Origin: Tipula vernalis
Taxonomy: Eukaryota > Arthropoda > Insecta > Diptera > Tipulidae
Reading direction: 5' to 3'
Length of the DNA stretch: 64,000 nucleotides
Assembly (NCBI GenBank): GCA_958295665.1
Contig: OY282559.1
Coordinates: 273,184,047 to 273,248,046, forward strand
The position numbers and the translations under genes are program-made. How positions within the stretch are numbered: position 1 is the stretch's first letter; each line of letters opens with the position of its first letter. Below, piece after piece: positions 34,001 to 46,774 of the stretch. Below the pieces are notes generated by a model, which saw only the letters and a program-made list of their open reading frames with translations, was not told where the DNA came from and searched no databases.

Positions 34001-34752
34001 TTTGATTTGTGTTTAAACAATAAAAAATATTAAAATTAAAAAGTATTTTAATTATTTATCTTTCTGAGCCACACACTATATAATACATGTGTAAGGCCGA
34101 TATTACACTGTCATATTTCTACAACATAGAAATAATTTAGTATTTTTATAACAAAATATATTTTGCTTATTACTCTGCACCAAACATTTTAGTGATCTTC
34201 CACAGTTGGGTAAACGTCAAATTTCTAGTAAACGTAGAAAAAAATTAGAAAACGTGAAAAATATTGGAGAAAAATGTGTGTATACTTGAGCAGCAGCAAT
34301 ATCTGGCATAACTTTAGTGGGTCTTAAATAAAAAAGACACAAGAAACTGAAGCTAGATGAAACCTGGGCACAAAACTGCACAAAAAAGGGTTAAACAAAA
34401 TTGTTAAACAATTCCTAGTTTCCATATTCCATTACATTTTTTGGTAATTCCCCATCCGCCAATCGTTTCTTTCGTCCATTTTGAGCAGCTGTCAGACAAA
34501 TATTGTAAAATTTTGCTTCATAAAGCTAACTATCATAAAAAAAATACTACAACAGAAAAATATTTTAATATATCCTTATTAGAATATCACATTAAATTAT
34601 TTCTAAGATGAAGAAATATTATAGTGTAATATGGGCGTAATAAATTTTTATAAAGTAAGCAAAAAATGGTTAAACATTGAATACAGAGGAACCAAACAGA
34701 CGGAAACTACTTATACAAATAATTACTACACCTAAACACCCTAATCCCCTAC
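34001..34752. other. 3' non-coding part of the MULE-Ulp1 transposon
   Basis: Probable polyadenylation signal (aataaa at about 34018) just after the stop; no coding content up to the right inverted repeat. Confidence 0.5.
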
Positions 34753-35310
34753 TTTTTTCAAAAGTGAAATATTTTTCGAATAGATAAGACCTTACGACAA
34801 CTTAGACTATAGAGCATTTTGGTGGCCGCTTCCTAGGATTTTCTCAAGAAAATTCGGAAAATCATTTATACATATATTCGATATATCATAAGAGATTATG
34901 TCAAACATGGTTGTCCTAAATACCTTAATCCCCTACTTTTTTCAAAAGTGACATATTTTTCGAATAGATAAGATCTTATGACAACTTAGAATTGTGCACA
35001 TTTTGGTGGCCACTTCCTAGGATTTTCACAAGAAAATTCGCAAACAAACACGATTAAACACGGGTTTTCTGCCAGTTTCTCAGTTTTTGGAAAATGATCT
35101 GATTTTATACATTCACCATCAGAATATTTCGCGACATAGAAAAAATGTAAATTTATTTTGTAAGAGTAAATAATCTTAAGCATAATTTTTATTATTTCAA
35201 TATGAATTAAATAAATGCATAATAACGAAACTTTTACACCAACACATTTAAAAAAACTTAGGACATACTTAGGACAACTTAAGGCAACTTAGGACAAACT
35301 TCACGTACGT
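34753..35310 (-). repeat. Right long terminal inverted repeat
   Basis: Mirror of 31025-31630. The open frame on the minus strand at 34986-35183 also exists, with small changes, in the left arm and is repeat sequence, not a gene. Confidence 0.92.
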
Positions 35311-36835
35311 GGTAAATGTCATTTTTTTCGCTAGAACATTCAGTTCCTGGCTCACTTTATAGCTCACGATGGAATAGAGACTGACCCAAACAAGGTGCCT
35401 TCGATTTTCGACATGACTCCACTAGTGAACCTATCACAGGTTTGCACCTTTTTACAAACCTGTTCATGGTATCGGAAATGTACCAACAAATTTTTTGAAG
35501 TCGCCCGTGCATTGACCAATTTGACGAATAAAAATAAACCGAGCATTTAGAGTGACGCTGAAAGCTTTGTTTTTGAAAGTTTGAATCGTTTACTACCGGA
35601 TGCCCCGATATTGCGCCAAATGGAAAGTGCTGAAGTCATAGCCCGGACTGACCTCTGAAATGGCTTCTAAAAACGAAATCTCCCATCGGCTGTTTGGCCG
35701 GGCGGGTCATGTTAATTCAATAATTTAATTTAAAAATTGTTTATACCACATTGAAGTCGAACTTTACGGCTAACAATCTGTCTCGATCATCTACCACCAA
35801 AGAGCCTATTTTCGAGTCAAAATGTGTGTGAGATAATCTTCAGCGTCGATAATCACGATGACCCGAATTACGAAAACTATATTTCACGAGGATACCTTAT
35901 GGAGCAAGAGGTACTTTATCGGTTTCGAAACGAGGAAATTGAAAAAGCTCAACTAGTTGGACCTACTTTTCTTCGCACCCATATTTTAATGTGTTATCAT
36001 TCCAATGCGACCGCTGGACATTATGGGATCGACCACACTCTGTCGAAGATTAATGCGAAATACTTCTGTCGCAATTATGGGGAATGTCCCAAAAAAATTA
36101 AGTTTCAAACTTAAAGCCAAGTGGGCTGTTGAAAGTCCCGCTTATGGCACAACGAATGTAAGTCCTGGCTATCGATATCTTTGAATCACTGCCTGAGGTT
36201 GACTGTGGATATCGACTTATACTAATTGCGAAGTCGTTGCTACTCGATAGCTTGTACAAAAACGTTGATTGACGAAGTGTTCTTACGTTATGGTCTACCC
36301 AGGCGACTCATTTCTGACAATGGTTCATTAGCGAAATAATTCAACATACAAAATGTTATTTGGGAATTGAGCAAGGTCTAATATCGTTATATCTTCATAC
36401 TGAGTTGCTGAAATATTTCGCCAGTATTAAAGTCGCATAGAACACCACCAAATGTGGGGCCACTGATTAAACTCCTGCGGTCTTAACATTCGGATGGGAG
36501 TTTCAAATGCTCGGAGATTTCACCAACGACCTTCGAGATATTTTTCAATCGGAAAATTTCCTACGACAAATTTGCCCATAATTGTCAAAATTACAAGGGG
36601 TGATGAAAGAATCTCGCGAAATCACTGAACGGGAAATAATATGCAGACACGCGACGTCACAAAGCCAGTGACCTGGCTCCGAGGCGTGACGGATCGTATC
36701 GCATCAGGAAAGTGGTAAACTCTATTACTTATAAAGTGGAAACGGCCAATCGTGACAAAACCCTATTTGGGAAGTACAATGTTTCGAGGCTGAAATTGTG
36801 CTCCGACCAAGAAGACGACCGCGACAGCAATAGCT
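35311..36835 (+). pseudogene. Osvaldo-like Gypsy relic, 3' half (RT end, RNase H, integrase)
   Basis: It starts with the RT thumb (FLAHFIAHDGIETDPNKV, then TFLQTCSWYRK) at about 35350-35480. Then comes a decayed RNase H region and the integrase zinc finger at 35824-36114 (AGHYGIDHTLSKINAKYFC). Around 36268-36330 is TLIDEVFLRYGLPRRLISDN, with the second integrase Asp. Near 36660-36800 is the C-terminal chromatin/SH3-like region. It is the direct continuation of 29690-31024 across the inserted transposon. Confidence 0.75.
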
Positions 36836-38020
36836 AAAAGTTGTATATTTAAACGTTATCGAGACTGTGACTTTAATATAAAATTTCTATTGCATTTCAT
36901 TGGAAAATTGCACTGCATATCATAAATTACCTTTATTTAAATGATACGTAGAAGCATGTCTGTTTGGCTCTACATGCCGTTATAACCGCAAAAGTGTTAA
37001 CAAAATTCTGTGCACATTGGCCAAACGATGTTTTAAACAATCCTATTAAATACAATTTTTTCTATTTATGTTTATGTCTAATCTTTATGCCACAAGAATA
37101 TTTAATATTGAACATACATTTCTCTAGCCAACTACAATAAATTTATATCGAGGTTTTTTTTTGCTAAAATTTGCGCTTGGTTCCTATGCTTGTTTCTTTT
37201 TTTTTATTATATCCTTTATATTAACTTCACCTGCTTGATTGCTTGCTTGAGTGTCCTTACGATCTTAAAGTTCAAAATTGACCCACTTCCCGTGATCCTC
37301 TCGCGCTGAAATTTTGCACATCGATTTTTGTCACCTAAAAATACTTTTTGGCAAAATTTCAGTTCGATCAACATGCTATAACTAAGTTTTTTCTTTAATT
37401 TTCAATTTAAAAAATTCAATCTAGTAGTGTTCCAAATGTTTCTTCAAGTAAGTTTAAAATTCAAATTTGTTTTTGAATGACCCTTACTCATTGAATTTTA
37501 AATTTTAGTCATGGTGAAGAAGGTCGAAACTGAATTGCAATCGACCAAGTTTTATATATAAAGGATATATAGTCAAAAACTTTGTTTTTCCGGGTTGTGT
37601 GTTCCGTCTATCGAGTTCCTTTTCTAAATTATATTTCTTTTGTTTTAACTTCTCGCGGTAATGTTTCATCTGATTTAAGTGACGCTCATGACGTTCTTCA
37701 GTTGTTAAATTTTTATTTGTTTCATATAATTTTGTTTTCTTAATTGTAGAGCAAGATGCTTTTCCAGTTCATCGTTTGTTAATCTAACAATTGCACGAAC
37801 ACTAATAATCGTCTAATTTTAACTTACGAATAACTATAAACACATCAATGAAAGAAACAAAACCAACAAAAGTGTTTATTCATATCTTTATACGACTACG
37901 AAATTTTATGAACCTAAAGGGGTTACCAGTGAATCAGTAAGAATCCTTTCAGAATTTGATGAAAGTATTTCCATACAGAATATTTGACATACTTAAAGTT
38001 GTTACTGACTCGCTGGTTCA
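36836..38020. other. Intron, possibly old 3' LTR, nothing certain
   Basis: It follows the Gypsy relic and may hold its 3' LTR. T and A runs; no coding content recognised. Confidence 0.35.
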
Positions 38021-38433
38021 AGTCACGTATCCCGCTGCAAGACATAACAATTAACAAACCATTATCTTAAATCAGCTCCAAATACAAATGATCTCTCAAC
38101 TCTTACGATATCATTCGCAAAGTACATTCATTTCAACAACAATTCATCAATTCGCAGAATCATACATTAAATGTGTATGTGACAAAATGCAATATTATAA
38201 TGTTTGTAATGTCAGCATAAAAAGCCACACATGCTGCACAACACATTATATAGTATATGTATATTCCCACTCACATTGAATCGGAGAGATTAATATTACA
38301 TATTTCAACGTAACAACACGTTATTAATTATTCTAAATAAAATATTGTTAAAATTGTGTATTAAAAAATATTAATTAAATAAAGATATTTATCTGGAATA
38401 ATTTCCAGAGTTAATAAATATGTTGTATTAATA
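38021..38433 (+). repeat. Errantivirus 5' LTR
   Basis: About eight substitutions and one 9-bp indel (tatagtatatg) separate it from the 3' LTR. It ends near attaata. Confidence 0.94.
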
Positions 38434-39122
38434 GTGGCGGATATTTTCTAATATCTGTACTACGTATAACAATACTGCTTAGTGAATAATAAAGTTTTGT
38501 GTAAAAGTGTTTTTAGTGAAATTATATTATCGTAGTGTAATAAGTTTGAGGGAATATCAAACAAATAGTGCTAATAATCGAACTCACAAATACCGCGTTA
38601 TTCTCGATTCGAACTCTCAAATGTTGATTGAATATCAAACATAGTTAAGTGAACGCTGAATGAATATCAGCATAATCTAATAAATAATAGAAAAACATAA
38701 AAATATTTTTTTTACTGGAAAAAACTATTCTATCCCCACCAGTGGTAAATAGAATAGAGAGATAATACAAATTAAAATAAATAAATCAAACAAAGATACG
38801 GAAGAAACTGATAATTTACAAGACATCGATACAAAATAAATGACGGCATATCATAATCCTAGTATTGACAACTATTTCGTGGTAAGTGTATATTGATATT
38901 ATCTCCCTGTACGCTATCCAAAAATTCCTTTACTTTGATTTTGAAAGTGATAAAAACAATCTTTTATTAAAATAAAGTAAAAATAAAATAAAAAAAGTAA
39001 TAAGCTCAGAATTAACTGGCACAATAATAAATAAAATAAAAATTGAGGAAGCAATTAGAAAAAGTAGAGATATTAGATTAGGACGTAAAATCAAATTACA
39101 AAACTTAACATACAAAAGAATC

Positions 39123-40363
39123 ATGGCTGAAGCTTTAGCAACACTTAAAACCCCTGACGCAGTCAGAGACATTCCATCATTTCACGGTACTCAGTCAGAA
39201 TTAAAACCATTCATCCAACATGTAGATGAGGTAGTTAGAATATGTACACCTATAATTGTAGACCCTAACCAACAAAACTGAATCGTTAGAGTCATACGTA
39301 GTAAAATAACAGGTGAAGCAAGCTCAATACTTGAAATGTATAATGCAAATGATTCATGGCCAATAATGAAAACATGTCTATTATCACATTATACAGACAA
39401 AAGAGACGAAACCAGTCTAATTAGAAATTTACAATCTATAAGTCAACGAAACGATAATATTGATATTTATTTTTCTAAAATTTCAGAAATAATGAATAGC
39501 CTAAATATTTGGATGTCAATCAATATTCCAAATGATACACCCGAAGTTGTAAAGACAGCTAAGCGCTCTTGGTATTAAACTATGGCACTTTCGGTATTCT
39601 TAACCGGACTCAAAGAACCCCTTGGGTCAATGATCAGAGCAATGAGACCTACAGATCTCGCTACTGCTAGAACGTATAAAAGAACAAAATATTCAATATA
39701 TGAGCTGTTATTTTTGAAAGTTGTATAAGTCCATTTTTCAAAAAAATTAGTTAATGATAACAATAGACAAATGACAGTATAATCTTTCTAACGGTAAGAA
39801 ATTTATAGCCAAAATAAAAACAAATTCATCTCTAATACTTTTGCAAAACATAAGAAAATTCAAAATCCCGTATATTTTTGCATTTATTGTTTCTCTATTC
39901 TTTCATTATCTCGTTTCAACAAAATTGGACTTATACCACTTTCAAAAATAACAGCTCATATGAAGAATAAGCATGAACCAATATTCAAACAACAATATCC
40001 GAGACTCCCTATCCCACAAAGGTTACCAGTTCAACCATATAATTACAATCTATACCGACCCCCAATTGCAATGAAAAATTCATATAATTCACTTCTACAA
40101 AGAAACCAATTTTCAACATTCTCCCCAAAACCTGCATATTATAATCACCGACCCTTCACACAACAAAATCAAAACCAAATAAGTCAATACGGTAAATATA
40201 GACCTTTACCACCAAACCCTCAAATAAAGCCAGAACCAATGGATACAACAAGTATCTCTCGACAATTCAGTCAACCTTCTCGTCAATGGCATCAACCTTC
40301 TCAAACTCAAACTCCCAAATACCATTTAAATAATAATGGACCACCACGAGTTCAAGTAAAATA
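39123..40363 (+). pseudogene. Errantivirus gag, broken
   Basis: ATG at 39123 opens with a peptide of the errantivirus capsid type (RDIPSFHGTQSELKPFI), with a stop near 39280. It continues at 39336-39560 (SHYTDKRDETSLIRNLQSI), where another frame change follows, and at about 39582-39690 with FLTGLKEPLGSMIRAMRP. A 256-bp MITE then interrupts it. 39962-40363 is the Pro/Gln/Asn-rich C-terminal tail. It would form the particle shell; the gene is dead in this copy. Confidence 0.8.
39702..39957. mobile_element. MITE inserted in errantivirus gag
   Basis: 256 bp with terminal inverted repeats of about 36 bp (gagctgttatttttgaaagt; the right end is the complement with two or three mismatches), flanked by ATAT at 39698-39701 and 39958-39961. 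With one ATAT removed the gag codons on either side fit together, so it is a clean insertion. No coding capacity. Superfamily not determined. Confidence 0.88.
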
Positions 40364-40589
40364 AATATTCAATACTGAACTAGAACCACAGTATGAACGC
40401 GACGATGATAAAAATTATCACGAAAACTATCAAGTGGAATATCCACATGAAGAACACTATTCTGAAGATTATTTTGAATCCTATGAACAACAACAACAGA
40501 CACCCGACGTAAAAATTAGTGACGAGGATTTTCTCCTAGAAGCCTCGGAGCGACATACGGCTATATAAACTTAAATAATCACCAATCAG

Positions 40590-43500
40590 GTTATCAATTA
40601 CCCTATATTGAAATAAACCTACACGGTAAACCATACAAATTTTTGATAGACACAGGATCTACAAAATCATTCATAGAACCCGTGATAATAGATCAATCTC
40701 AAAGTTATAAAATTCAACCCACTATTGTCACCACCCTATTCAATAAACACACCATTGACAAAGCTATAAAAATGAAAGGTTTAAAAGAATTAAAAACTCA
40801 ACAAGATATAGAATTTCTTCTATTCAAATTTCATAGTTACTTTCTTGGTCTAATAGACTTAGAAGTAATGCAGTCCCTAAGCATAACCCTCGACTTAGGT
40901 CAATCAATTCTAAAGACACCTACCGTCACAATTCCCTTAAAATTCAAATTACACTTTATGCCAAAAGTTTACACAATCAATCCACGCAGCAAATTAATTG
41001 CACGAATCCCTGTAACTATCTCAAATGGAAAAATATATCTCAAACCCGTTTAATAAATGAAAAACTAATCATTCCTGAAGGAATATACACCGCCGAGAAA
41101 AATTACGCTATAGTCGAAGTAATTAACTACAGCCCTCAAGCAAAAACTTTCGTAATCGAACATCCTATCGAATGTGAACTATTTAATAAAAATCACTCTG
41201 AGATAAACAAACTCGAAGTGTTGGAACTAAATACTTATGGGGAAGAAAGAATCGACATAAGGCAGTTAATTCGAACTAGTCATCTCAATAGAGAGGAAAA
41301 ATTGAACATAGAAGGATTATGTTCTCAGTTCGAAAATATTTTCCAAAAAGAAAACGATCAATTACCATTTACAAACGCTATCAAGCATAATATCGATGTA
41401 AATGATGACAAACCTATATTCACAAAGAGTTATAGATACCCCTACGTCCATAAAATGGAAGTAGAAAGGCAAATTAATAAAATGCTTAATCAAGGTATCA
41501 TACGACCAAGTTTCTCCCCATGGTCCTCTTCAATATGGATTGTGCCCAAGAAACAAGACGCCTCTGGACAAATCAAATGGCGCATTGTTATTGATTATAG
41601 GAAGCTAAACGAAAAAACAATATCCGATCGTAACCCTTTACCGAATAATACGGATATTCTGGATAAATTAGGCAAATGTACCTATTTTACCACTTTGGAT
41701 CTTGCATCAGGCTCCCATCAAATTGAAGTCAGTCCAAAGGATATCCAAAAACCGCATTTTCTGTAGAATATGGCCTCTATACGAATACGTTCGCATGCCT
41801 TTCGGACTAAAAAATGCACCCAGCACATTCCAACGCGTTATGGACAATGTATTAGGAGAATTACAGGGGAAGACCTGTCTCTATTACATGGACGACATCA
41901 TCATCTTCTCGACATCGCTACAAGAGCATATGATAAATTTAAAACAAGTATTCCAAAAATTACAACAGTCAAATTTGAAAGTCCAACTCGACAAGAGCGA
42001 GTTCCTACATAAAGAAATTGAATTTCTTGGTCATCTTGTAACATCACAAGGTGTAAGACCAAATCCCGATAAAATCAGCGCAATAAAGAAATTCCCAATA
42101 CCTACTACCGAAAAACAAATAAAACATTTTTTGGGCTTATTAGGATATTATAGGAAATTTGTACCTAACTTCGCAAAAATCACGAAGCCTATGACTGAAT
42201 ATCTTAGGAAAGATAAATCCATAAATTTAAATAAAGAATATACAGAATGTTTCGAACAGTGTAAACAACCCATTCTTCAATATCCAGACTTTGAGAAACC
42301 CTTCATCGTAACCACGGATGCTAGTAATGTAGCTATAGACGCAGTACTCTCACAAGGACAAATTGGTAAAGATCTACCAATATGTTATGCTTCACGCACC
42401 CTAAATAAAAGTGAACAAAATTACTCCACTATCGAAAAGGAGTTATTGGCCATTATATGGCCAACAAAATACTTTCGACCGTATCTTTTCGGTCAAAAGT
42501 TTACCATCGTAACCGATCACAAGCCATTAACCTATGGTTATTTTCCCTAAAAGAGCCGAATTCAAAATTAGTCAGATGGCGACTTAGGCTCGAAGAATTC
42601 GAATACGACATTGTATATAAAAAAGGTATACAAAACGCTAATGCTGATGCATTATCCCGCGTTCAAATCGAACAAAATATAAACAATATCGAACTTTACA
42701 ATAACGATGAAAGTTCAGAAGAAGATACAAGAAGTATGTTATCACTTCCCGAAAACTTAATACCCGAAACGAAGAATAGTATAAATTGTTTTAATCAACA
42801 ACTAATAATAAATATATCGGAAAAATACCCAAAAATTCTCGAAAAAACCGAGACCTTCTTCAAAAATAAAAAAAGGACAACAATAAATCTTCCAAGAGGA
42901 TGCAAAAGGATTATTACAGAAATCCAAACGAAACTTCAAAGCTTGGTAGGCATAGAACGACGACTGTTGTGTATATATACTACTAACGAAGGATTCGAAT
43001 ATGTCTCAGACGTATAATTCAAAGAAAACAATGAAAAACAAACCCTAAAACAAATATCGTTAGATCACTTCAAAATGAAGAAATACATAAAACTCATGAA
43101 CAAAATGATCATAGAGGAATCATAGAGAACTATGAGCACATTAAGAAGCAATATTTCTTCCCTAACATGAAGCAAAAAATAAAAGAATACATAAATGCAT
43201 GCGATACAAGCAATAAAATAAAATATAATCGACAACCACCTAGAGTGGAATTTCAAATTTCGGAAACCCCAAAGAAAACACATGCAAATCTTACATTTAG
43301 ATTTATTCCAACTTCAATCCGATAAATTCTTAACCATCATAGATAAATTTAGCAGATTCGCCGCTACATATCATCTCAAAAATAAAAAAGATAAGACTAT
43401 TGCAGAAAATCTAACACATTTCTTTAGCCTCCATGATATCCCAAAGAAAATAATATTTGATAATGAAACATGCTTTGTAAACCAAGTTCTTAAAAATCTC

Positions 43501-44073
43501 GCAGGGAAATATAATATTTTGATTCATATCACAACCCCATACAATTCCACAGGAAACTCTCCTGTCGAAAGACTTCATTCAACCCTAAAAGAACTCTGTG
43601 GCATTATTGTTGAAAAACAAAAAAAACCTATCCATAGAAAATGTATTGGTTCAAGCAACGTTATCCTACAACAACTCTATCCATTCGACAACCCATCTCA
43701 CACCCTTCGAACTCTTAAAAGGACATTACGTCAAAAAACAATTAGACTTTAATTCCGAACTAGACTATATAGAACAGCATAAAGCACGGTATGAAGAACT
43801 AAAACCCCTGAAAAGAAAGAAAATTTCATTTCAAAAGTAAATAAAAATCGTAAGCCCATACTGAGTATAAATAAAAATCAATGTATATACGTAAAGAAAT
43901 TAAGAAGAGGAAAACTCAAAGCTAATTATAGAAAATTAAAAGTACTAGAAGATAAAGGAATAACAGTAGAAACACAGGAAGGTAAAGTACATAAAAATAA
44001 AATCAAACGTATTTTACAGGTGCCTAGGAATCCCAGCACAGGAAATCAAGCTAACATCAATTCAGAACAATAA
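40590..44073 (+). pseudogene. Errantivirus pol (protease, RT, RNase H, integrase), broken
   Basis: Protease is at about 40648 (IDTGSTKSF, the D-T-G active site). After a stop at 41053 the RT starts ([30 protein letters not shown]). A frameshift near 41765 is followed by [26 protein letters not shown] (YMDD box) and YLRK-type connection. RNase H follows ([15 protein letters not shown], then the [12 protein letters not shown] helix). A frameshift near 42545 leads to NADALSR. After a gap with stops, the integrase core is at 43282-43600 (HLDLFQL, IIFDNET, SPVERLHSTLK), keeping the D, D, E residues. Another frameshift is near 43595, and the C-terminal domain ends near 44073. Confidence 0.9.
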
Positions 44074-45612
44074 AGGTGTTATACCAATAAAAAAAGGCAA
44101 TGCCCGCATAATAAACGGTTATAAAAAACTTATCCATATCATTAATCTCCAATCTTACCAATTGTTGGTAAACCAAATTAGTGAACAAGTGCATATTATA
44201 TCAGAAAAAATTTCAAAAATAAAGATTATTTAATCCTGCTAAACGATGGAAAAGCAATAACTGACTACAAGAATGAACAGTTACGGAAAACAATTAAAGA
44301 ATTACTGCCCAAAAGATTTAAAAGAGGATTATCCAACGGCTTAGGATCACTAATAAAAGACATAACTGGCAATTTAGACAATCAAGACCTTCTAGAAGTA
44401 CAAACGGCCCTTAATGAAATAAATACAAATCAGGATCTATTAAACGGACAAATAAATAAACAAATGTTAGACAGATTGGACCACATACAAGACTTTGTCA
44501 ATATAAATTTAAATAGATTAAATTATGAAGTAAATAAAACCATACAAGCGACAAATTCAATAACTATGGTTATAATGTTTGACCAACATTTTTATAAAAT
44601 AAATCACATTATAGAACTTCTTCAAAAACACTTAGACAATATATTAGACATTTTGGCTACAACAAGACACAATTCGATTTCAAGACATTTATTAAATGAC
44701 AATGAGACACAATATATACATGACATTTTAAAACAGGACAATATTGAGTTTCAAAATGCTAATTCAATTTATAATCTATTAACATTAAAAGGATTTTATA
44801 ATGATACTCAACTAATATGTATAATTAATATACCAACATTTCTAAAAAAATCATTTTATCATTATCAAATTAAAGTAATCCCAAACCAAAATAAAATTGT
44901 ATATTCTATACCTCCAAAAGAAATTATTTTTAACCCCACAAAATATCAATATATTTTCACACACCAATGTGAAACAATATACGATACCATATATTGCCAA
45001 ATGGAAGAATTAAAAGATATCAACAACACCTGCATACCAGCAATAATATCACAGTTGCCAGCCAGATGTACCATGATCAACATATCATCATATGAGGATA
45101 TCGATTACATCAGTTATGGAAAACTTTACGTACAACCTTAGAATCAACCGATCACATATGCATCAAATTGCAAGCAAACAACACAAGATATTAAAATTCC
45201 TACCTTGATAGAATTTAATAATTGTACTATTACAATAAATAATCAACAATATTCAACATCAGAAAAAGAAATTGAAACAAACTACGAAATCCAAATACCG
45301 TATAACGATATATACATTAAAAAAGTAAAACCCGAAGTAACATTGGAAAAACTCCACAATCAAACGATTCACAATATGGAAGCAGTAAACATAGTTCATA
45401 ACCATTCGAGACTGCATACATCATCCGGACACCTGTCCCTTTCAATAATTATTATTTGTATTATTTCAGTAATTATCTATAGAATCTTCATATGGCGTAA
45501 AACAATCGCCAAAATCACTCCAGTGCCACTATTGCGGCCAGACGTTCATCTTACAGGGGAGGAGTCACGTATCCCGCTGCAAGACATAACAATTAACAAA
45601 CCATTATCTTAA
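44074..45612 (+). pseudogene. Errantivirus env-like gene, broken
   Basis: The region after pol codes, with at least one stop (about 45139) and a probable shift near 44225, for an envelope of the insect errantivirus/baculovirus F type. Visible features are a basic furin-like cleavage site (RFKRG) at about 44312-44328, followed by a Gly-rich stretch as expected for a fusion peptide, then heptad-like helices, then cysteines. A single membrane-spanning segment (SLSIIIICIISVIIY) lies near 45440-45485, followed by a short basic tail. Its end overlaps the 3' LTR. It is non-functional as it stands. Confidence 0.8.
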
Positions 45613-45966
45613 ATCAGCTCCAAACACAAATGATATCTCAACTCTTACGATATCATTCGCAAAGTACATTCATCTCAACAACAATTCATCAATTCGCAGA
45701 ATCATACATTAAATGTGTACGTGACAAAATGCAATATTATAATGTTTGTAATGTCAGCATAAAAAGTCACACATGCTGCACAACACATTATATATATTCC
45801 CACTCACATTGAATCGGAGAGATTAATATTACATATTTCAACGTAACAACACGTTATTAATTATTCTAAATAAAATATTGTTAAACTTGTGTATTAAAAA
45901 ATATTAATTAAATAAAGATATTTCTCTGGAATAATTTCCAGAGTTAATAAATATTTTGTATTAATA
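45563..45966 (+). repeat. Errantivirus 3' LTR
   Basis: Directly preceded by a purine tract (ttacaggggagg). Near-identical to the 5' LTR. Confidence 0.94.
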
Positions 45967-46546
45967 CAACCAAGTATTTAACTTTCACCCATAACACCGA
46001 TAAACAAAATTACCATTATCTACAAATGAAACAAAGCAACACCATTAGAGAAATTTGTTTTCGGTGAAACCTTAATCCTTTATAAATAATTTTTTGTTTA
46101 ATTCAATTGGAATTTATTTACTATTAAAAAAAACAGATCCCGTGAAACTCCTCCAGCCAATCGTAAAATCATTAAATTTAGCCATTAGAATCGTTTTATG
46201 TCAATAAGCTAAATTGCTTTAAAGTACAATAATAACATAAACAACTATTTTTCATTTTAATTACATTAAACATGTGCGTCAATTTAATATTCCACACGTG
46301 AATGGCAAATTTAGTCATTTCTAATAAATAATCAAATAATTTTAATAAATTTTCCAGAGTCTTGCCCACGAGTAATGCAGAGTTGTCGAGTAGTAAACAA
46401 ATTCACATACATATGGGATTTATTCCACTAATGGCAACAAATACCATAAATTTTAAATTTTAAAACATAAAACAAAACAAGTTGGAAAGTGATTGATATA
46501 AATAAACATATAAATATGTAGCTACATAGAAAAAAAAATTGTTTAC
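45967..46546. other. End of 22.4-kb mGluR intron, nothing recognised
   Basis: AT-rich; the donor site of the exon (CAG|GTAAAC) is at its upper edge. Confidence 0.4.
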
Positions 46547-46680
46547 CTGATATTGTGTACAGTTAATACAATGCCAACAACAACTCTCGCCTTCGACATA
46601 TGTTTTAGCCTGTCCTCGTTCACATGGAAAACTACACACAGATTCGGGTGGTTTTGGATTTAAATATTTAAATTGAATTT
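46547..46680 (-). CDS. mGluR: mGluR exon: cysteine-rich domain
   Basis: The acceptor (CTACTTAG) lies above 46680 and the donor (CAG|GTAAAC) below 46547. The first two bases complete a Glu codon with the previous exon; it ends in phase 0. The peptide has the start of the NCD3G cysteine-rich domain: PPESVCSFPCERGQAKTYVE, then SCCWHCINCTQYQ. These cysteines form the stacked disulfides that relay ligand binding to the membrane domain in this family. A 94-bp intron precedes it. Confidence 0.95.
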
Positions 46681-46774
46681 CTAAGTAGAGAAATGAAAAA
46701 AAAAAAAAAAAATTTGTTTATCTCGATTACAATAAAATCCGATTTCACCGAAACGCACAAACACACACACATAC

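Larger units (their letters stand above)
31025..35310 (+). mobile_element. MULE-Ulp1 DNA transposon with long inverted repeats
   Basis: The 4.3-kb element has inverted ends of about 606 bp (31025-31630) and about 558 bp (34753-35310); both outer ends read acgtacgtgaag. The first roughly 100 bp holds tandem copies of gtcctaagtt, and further in, a block of about 200 bp is repeated twice in each arm. Between the arms is a broken gene for a MULE-like transposase with Ulp1 peptidase and zinc finger. It splits an older Gypsy relic. A clean target duplication could not be identified. Long, internally repetitive inverted ends recall the Foldback/NOF group. Confidence 0.88.
38021..45966 (+). mobile_element. 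Gypsy/errantivirus-type endogenous retrovirus, complete but broken
   Basis: 7.95-kb provirus with LTRs at both ends (38021-38433, 45563-45966), about 98% identical by eye. They begin AGTCACG, like other errantiviruses, which start AGT. gag, pol (protease, RT, RNase H, integrase) and an env-like gene follow in order. A probable primer-binding site beginning tggcg follows the 5' LTR, and a purine tract (aggggagg) precedes the 3' LTR. All three genes carry stops or frameshifts. The orientation is antisense to mGluR. A clean 4-bp target duplication was not found. Confidence 0.94.

Noticed and set aside
34986..35183. Small minus-strand gene near 35 kb
   Set aside because: The same frame exists in both long inverted arms, so it is repeat sequence.
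31015..35322. Target duplication of the MULE-Ulp1 element
   Set aside because: aaaatgac on the left and taaatgtc on the right are only partly alike and offset; not safe to call.
38017..45970. 4-bp target duplication of the errantivirus
   Set aside because: Flanks read ttca on the left and acaa or caac on the right; no match whichever end base is chosen.
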